Source: Chondrus crispus
Lineage: Eukaryota; Rhodophyta; Florideophyceae; Gigartinales; Gigartinaceae
Direction: 5' to 3'
Assembly: GCF_000350225.1 (NCBI RefSeq)
Contig: NW_005178753.1
Span: 1-64,000 of the forward strand
Length of the DNA: 64,000 nt
Below are positions 60,830 through 64,000 of this stretch, in pieces (position 1 is the first letter of the stretch; each line of letters begins with the position of its first letter). The notes under the pieces were generated by a model. The model saw only the letters and a list, made by a program, of their open reading frames with translations. It did not search any database and was not told the DNA's origin. The translations under genes were made by a program, and so were the position numbers.

Positions 60830-61330
60830 GCGGGTGGTAGAGCGTAGTCGGCGGGGACGCGCGGGTAGGCAAGCGGATCGACGCCTCGACGCCCCGGAGC
60901 AGTACCGGTTGACGATCCGGTACTGACGGGCGGAGGTGGATCGCAGCTCGCCGCGGTGTCGCGCGCGTCCACTACCCGCTCGGTGGTAACTACTCGCGGA
61001 ACGGCTGTGTGAGTAGAGTAAGCTGGGTGGTCGACCGTCGGTCGAGGGTTGCCTAGCTTGGTCCCCTCCGCCGGCGGTCGCTCCCTATATTTATTGTACA
61101 AGTTGATTATCCGTCTACAGTACAGTACGGACTGTACTGTAGTCGGCTTACTGTAGACAGTGCGGGCCGGCCCGCACTGTAACGCTGTCAGCCGTCGGGG
61201 CTGACAGCATACGTGTGCTACACGTCGGATACACGTGTTGGTGCGCGCGTGCTGTAAAGTACGCGTGCGCACGCTGTAAGGTCCGTACCTTACAGCGTTA
61301 GATCTAATTCTAAATCTAATACAAAGTAGT
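60830..61330 (+). repeat. GC-rich LTR-like sequence B, palindrome-rich
   Basis: It is diverged from sequence A (47370-47880) but has the same order of landmarks, including a TATA-like CTATATTTATT (about 61085). Strong palindromes are packed here: CTACAGTACAGT with its inverted arm (about 61111-61138), a 22-base perfect palindrome centred in GGGCCGGCCC (about 61159-61181), and GCTGTCAGCC with its inverted arm (about 61186-61210). An ORF starts about 10 bases after it. Confidence 0.5.
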
Positions 61331-61338
61331 CGGCAATT

Positions 61339-61824
61339 ATGCTACAGCGTCGCGTACGCGAACTGGTGATCTCCCACGGGGACCTGGCGGCGTCCCCCAA
61401 GGTAGTGCGGGCGTTAGGCGTGGCCTGTCGGCGCGGTTGGACCGTAGGCAGGTTGGTCGATACCCTGGCTGACTGGTTCCTCACTCGGAGTGATGAAGCG
61501 GGCGGTCTACATGACGACCTGGCGACGCGCTCCGCGGAACTGCAGCGAGTGAGCCGTGAGTTAGGGTCCGTTTGCGAGGCGTCCGAGCGCCAAGCCGCGG
61601 CCTACGAGCGGGCGGTGTACGATCCCGAGCGCTAAGCCGCCGCCTACGAGCGGGCGGTGTACGATCCCGAGCGCTAAGCCGCGGCCTACGAGCGGGCGGT
61701 GTACGATCGCGAGCGCTATCGATGCGAGCGCGACGGCTCGCGTTCGGCTCAGTCGGCGCCCCTGCCGGCGGGTGGCGCTCCTCACGCCCCTACTACCTCT
61801 ACCATCCGTGATCCGTACGCCTAG
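61339..61824 (+). pseudogene. Element ORF with a 42-bp triplicated segment and two TAA codons
   Basis: The ATG frame runs 98 codons (MLQRRVRELV, helical and basic) to TAA at 61633-61635. The same frame then goes through a second TAA (61675-61677) to TAG at 61822-61824. A 42-bp unit (AAYERAVYDPER) occurs three times (from 61592, 61634 and 61676). At the unit boundary the first copy has CAA (Gln) and the next two have TAA, so single C-to-T changes made both stops. The product, if read through, would be about 161 aa; it is probably a Gag-like protein of a retroelement in decay. Confidence 0.5.
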
Positions 61825-62239
61825 TACGAGCCGGACCTCCGCCCGTCCCGAAACTGGGCGAGCGGTGAGGGTATGACTCTTGTCAGCATGCCCTCCTTGG
61901 CGGACATGGACGCCGAATTACCCCGGCACCCGGGGTATTGTCCACCGAACAACTATGGGTCAGGGGCTCGCGTGCCCTCTAACGACGCGAGCGGCTAACC
62001 GCGCGGTCTGGTTGTCAACCGCGCGGAACCCTTCGTCCCTTCGTCAGCGAGAAGAAAGGGGGGGTTCCGTCGCTGGACCACAGTAAAACTGTTTCCCTGG
62101 TTACGTGTTCTTTGCGTCGGTCTTCTTCTTCTAATTACCCTTCGTGCCTTCGGTTCTTAGTACCCCCACCCCTTCTGTCTCCCCGACGCGGAGGAGGAAG
62201 CGGCGACGAACGGTCGGGCGCCCCTTCCCGTTCGGTGGC
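61825..62239. other. GC-rich stretch before the hairpin array
   Basis: I see no gene. There are short GC-rich frames and a poorly repeated sequence leading into the hairpin array. It may be the remainder of the element at 61339. Confidence 0.4.
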
Positions 62240-63635
62240 GGGGGCGCAGCGTTCGGGGTTCGTCTTATGCCTCGCGCCCCTCGCCATGCGGGGGCGAGGG
62301 CGCGACTCCTGGCGAACGTTCTTATCCCACGCGCGACCTCGTCGTCGGTAGCGAAACAAAAGAAACGCGCCACGTTCGTCTTAATTTTTCGCGCCCCTTT
62401 CCATGCGGGGGCGAGGGCCCAGCGCGCTGTATTCGTCTTATCTGCCCGGTGCTCCTCGCCATGCGGGGGCGAGGGCGCCGGGCGCGCGACGATCGCATTT
62501 ATTCACGTCTCGCCCCTTCGTCGTCCGGGAGCGGGCACATCGAACGTCTTTGCCTGGCGCGTCACTCGCCAATCGGGGCCAGGGCGCGGCGCGCCGGCCA
62601 CGTCCTTCTTCGTGCCTCTCGCCGTCGGCGTCGAGGGCAGGGCGCGCGGTATATATCTTCTCTCTTCGCGTCCCTCGCCCTTCCGAGCGAGGGCAACGCG
62701 CGCGTAGTTCGTCCTAGACCTCGTGCCCCTTCGCCATCCCCTGACGTCCGCGAGACGAATCCTGTCGCAGAGCTGGGCGTCGTGACCGGGTCTGTCGCCG
62801 GTGACAATCTTGTCTGCGCGTGGCTCGCTCTCGTCCGTCGCTCTTGGTCACGGGCTCTGCCCAACCCCTGCTCGCGCTGCCATCCCATCCCCGCTTCGAG
62901 GAGACGACCTCTCCGCCGGGTCCGCTGTGGATCGCGCGGATGAAGGAGGGGGAAACGCAAAGGGTTCGGCGGAGGTGAGAGTCACTCCCATGGGGAGTTT
63001 GACGAGTTCCCATTCGTCGGATTGTCTTTCCGACATTGGGCAGCGCTTACAGGCAATTCGCAAGGCGCTCGATTTGACGAGCTCCCATTGGTTGAATCGG
63101 CTTCTCACCCTCGAGCCTCCATTGCCCCTGGAGTTTTCCTTCTCTCCAGCGGCCTCCGTCTGATAGCCCCCCCGTCTCGTCAGACCTCGTCTTCCTTTTC
63201 GCGCTCCTATCGCCATGGGGGCCAGGGCGCGACGAACCTCCGCATACTTGGAGTCCCTCTTTGTCTGTGGCGAGGGACGCGGGCGCTCGACGAACGTCTT
63301 CATACTTCGCGTCCCTCGCCATCAGGGCGAGGGCGCGGCAGGAGCGGCACTCGTGTTCTTGTCCGCGCGCGCCCCTCGCCATCGGGGCGAGGGCGCGACG
63401 CGTGGGCGCACGTTTTCTTCTTCGCGCGCCCCCTTCCATCGGTGGCGGGGGCGCCGTGCGTGCGCCGTTCGTCTTTTGGTCCGCGCGCGCCCCTCGCCAT
63501 CGGTAGCCGGGGCGCCGCGCCCGCGTCGTTCGTCTTCTTCCCCGCCCGCGCCTCTCGCCTTTGGTGGCGGGGCGCGCTCGCTGCCGGCTTTCGTCTTCTT
63601 GCCCGCGCGCCCCTCGCCGTCGTGGCGGGGGCGCG
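62240..63635. repeat. GC-rich degenerate hairpin satellite, left part
   Basis: A unit of roughly 60-75 bases recurs, centred on an imperfect palindrome such as CGCCCCTCGCCATGCGGGGG followed by CGAGGGCGCG. Its spacer often contains CGTTCTT, CGTCTT or CTTCTTC. About eight units lie between 62270 and 62740. The region 62750-63190 is less regular and holds two copies of TTTGACGAG(T/C)TCCCATT (near 63000 and 63075). About eight further units precede the gap. Frames across it are Arg/Ala/Pro-rich and follow the repeat, so they are not genes. Confidence 0.75.
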
Positions 63636-63735
63636 NNNNNNNNNNNNNNNNNNNNNNNNNNNNNNNNNNNNNNNNNNNNNNNNNNNNNNNNNNNNNNNNN
63701 NNNNNNNNNNNNNNNNNNNNNNNNNNNNNNNNNNN
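63636..63735. other. Assembly gap of exactly 100 N
   Basis: The run of 100 N lies inside the hairpin array. Its round length marks a gap of unknown true size, as expected where near-identical hairpin units could not be assembled. ORFs crossing it are meaningless. Confidence 0.98.
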
Positions 63736-64000
63736 TGGGAGGGCGCGCACGCGTGACGTACGTCTTCTTCTTTGCTCGCGCCTCTCGCCGTCGGTAGCGG
63801 GAGCGCGAGCCCTCGGAAAATGTCTTTACCCCGCGCCCTTCGTCATCGGTTTCGAGGGCGCGGGCGAGCGGCGAACGTTTCTTTCTTCGCGTCCCTCGCC
63901 ACCGGTGTCGAGGCCGCGCCTCTCTCCATTCGGGGTGAGGGTGCGGACGAGCAGGCGGAGTCGGATGCGTCCCTCACGTCGCGGCCCGGCATCTGATGAC
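63736..64000. repeat. Hairpin satellite, right part
   Basis: The array continues after the gap with about four more units (CGCGCCTCTCGCCGTCGGTAGC and relatives) up to the window edge, so it is probably longer than what is visible. Confidence 0.7.

Noticed and set aside
47370..61330. LTR-like sequences A and B as the two LTRs of one element
   Set aside because: They are too diverged from each other compared with the nearly identical LTRs of the nested chromovirus, so they probably come from different elements.
63022..63797. ORFs running through the N gap
   Set aside because: The unknown bases make them artificial; the rest is repeat translation.
62240..64000. CRISPR-like array of palindromic repeats
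   Set aside because: Units are not identical, spacing is irregular, spacers are repeats themselves, and the context is eukaryotic with no cas genes.
1..64000. tRNA, rRNA and other housekeeping RNA genes
   Set aside because: None recognised on either strand by eye; a covariance-model scan would be needed to exclude degenerate ones.

Overview
The window is eukaryotic nuclear DNA. It contains a spliceosomal intron (GT..AG) in a secreted-protein gene, Ty1/copia and Ty3/gypsy LTR retrotransposons, a USP-family deubiquitinase and signal-peptide proteins. I see no bacterial operon layout. Sparse, mostly intronless host genes set among retrotransposons would fit a red alga such as Chondrus, but the taxon is an inference and not proven by the sequence.

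Layout. (1) 1-3582: a Ty1/copia element entering from the left edge; its polyprotein is open but I see no protease. (2) 3583-27984: a head-to-tail array of four full 5.1-5.3 kb units and a fifth truncated one. Each unit carries a 537-codon gene for a secreted chitin-binding type-4 / AA15-like lytic polysaccharide monooxygenase (LPMO). Copies 1, 2 and 5 are open; copy 3 has a 1-base deletion and copy 4 a nonsense codon. Each unit also holds a 13-bp VNTR, 173-bp subrepeats and two strong hairpins (missing from the truncated fifth). (3) 28.0-33.8 kb: a small four-helix membrane protein gene, a stretch of possibly degraded or spliced coding sequence, and a 951-aa deubiquitinase. (4) 35.6-42.8 kb: two paralogous secreted proteins with 16 aligned cysteines, one with an intron and one without, on either side of an inverted partial copy (37101-39178) of the 5.2-kb unit. 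(5) 43.4-47.3 kb: a dead copia element on the minus strand whose C-terminus is extended by three H-x4-C...C-x2-C zinc-binding-like repeats. (6) 47.3-61.8 kb: GC-rich retroelement territory, in which a chromodomain gypsy element (49184-60125, LTRs almost identical, 5-bp target duplication CAGCC) is nested in another element. The gypsy element has long antisense ORFs between pol and the 3' LTR. (7) 62.2-64.0 kb: a GC-rich array of imperfect hairpins, interrupted by a 100-base assembly gap.

How the parts relate. The host genes point to extracellular work: several LPMO copies and a cysteine-rich secreted family. The repeats seem to drive copy number. The copia insertion lies inside a repeat unit and can be read against the empty sites of the sister units. 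The last 17 kb is element on element. Nothing found is a CRISPR array, rRNA or tRNA gene.
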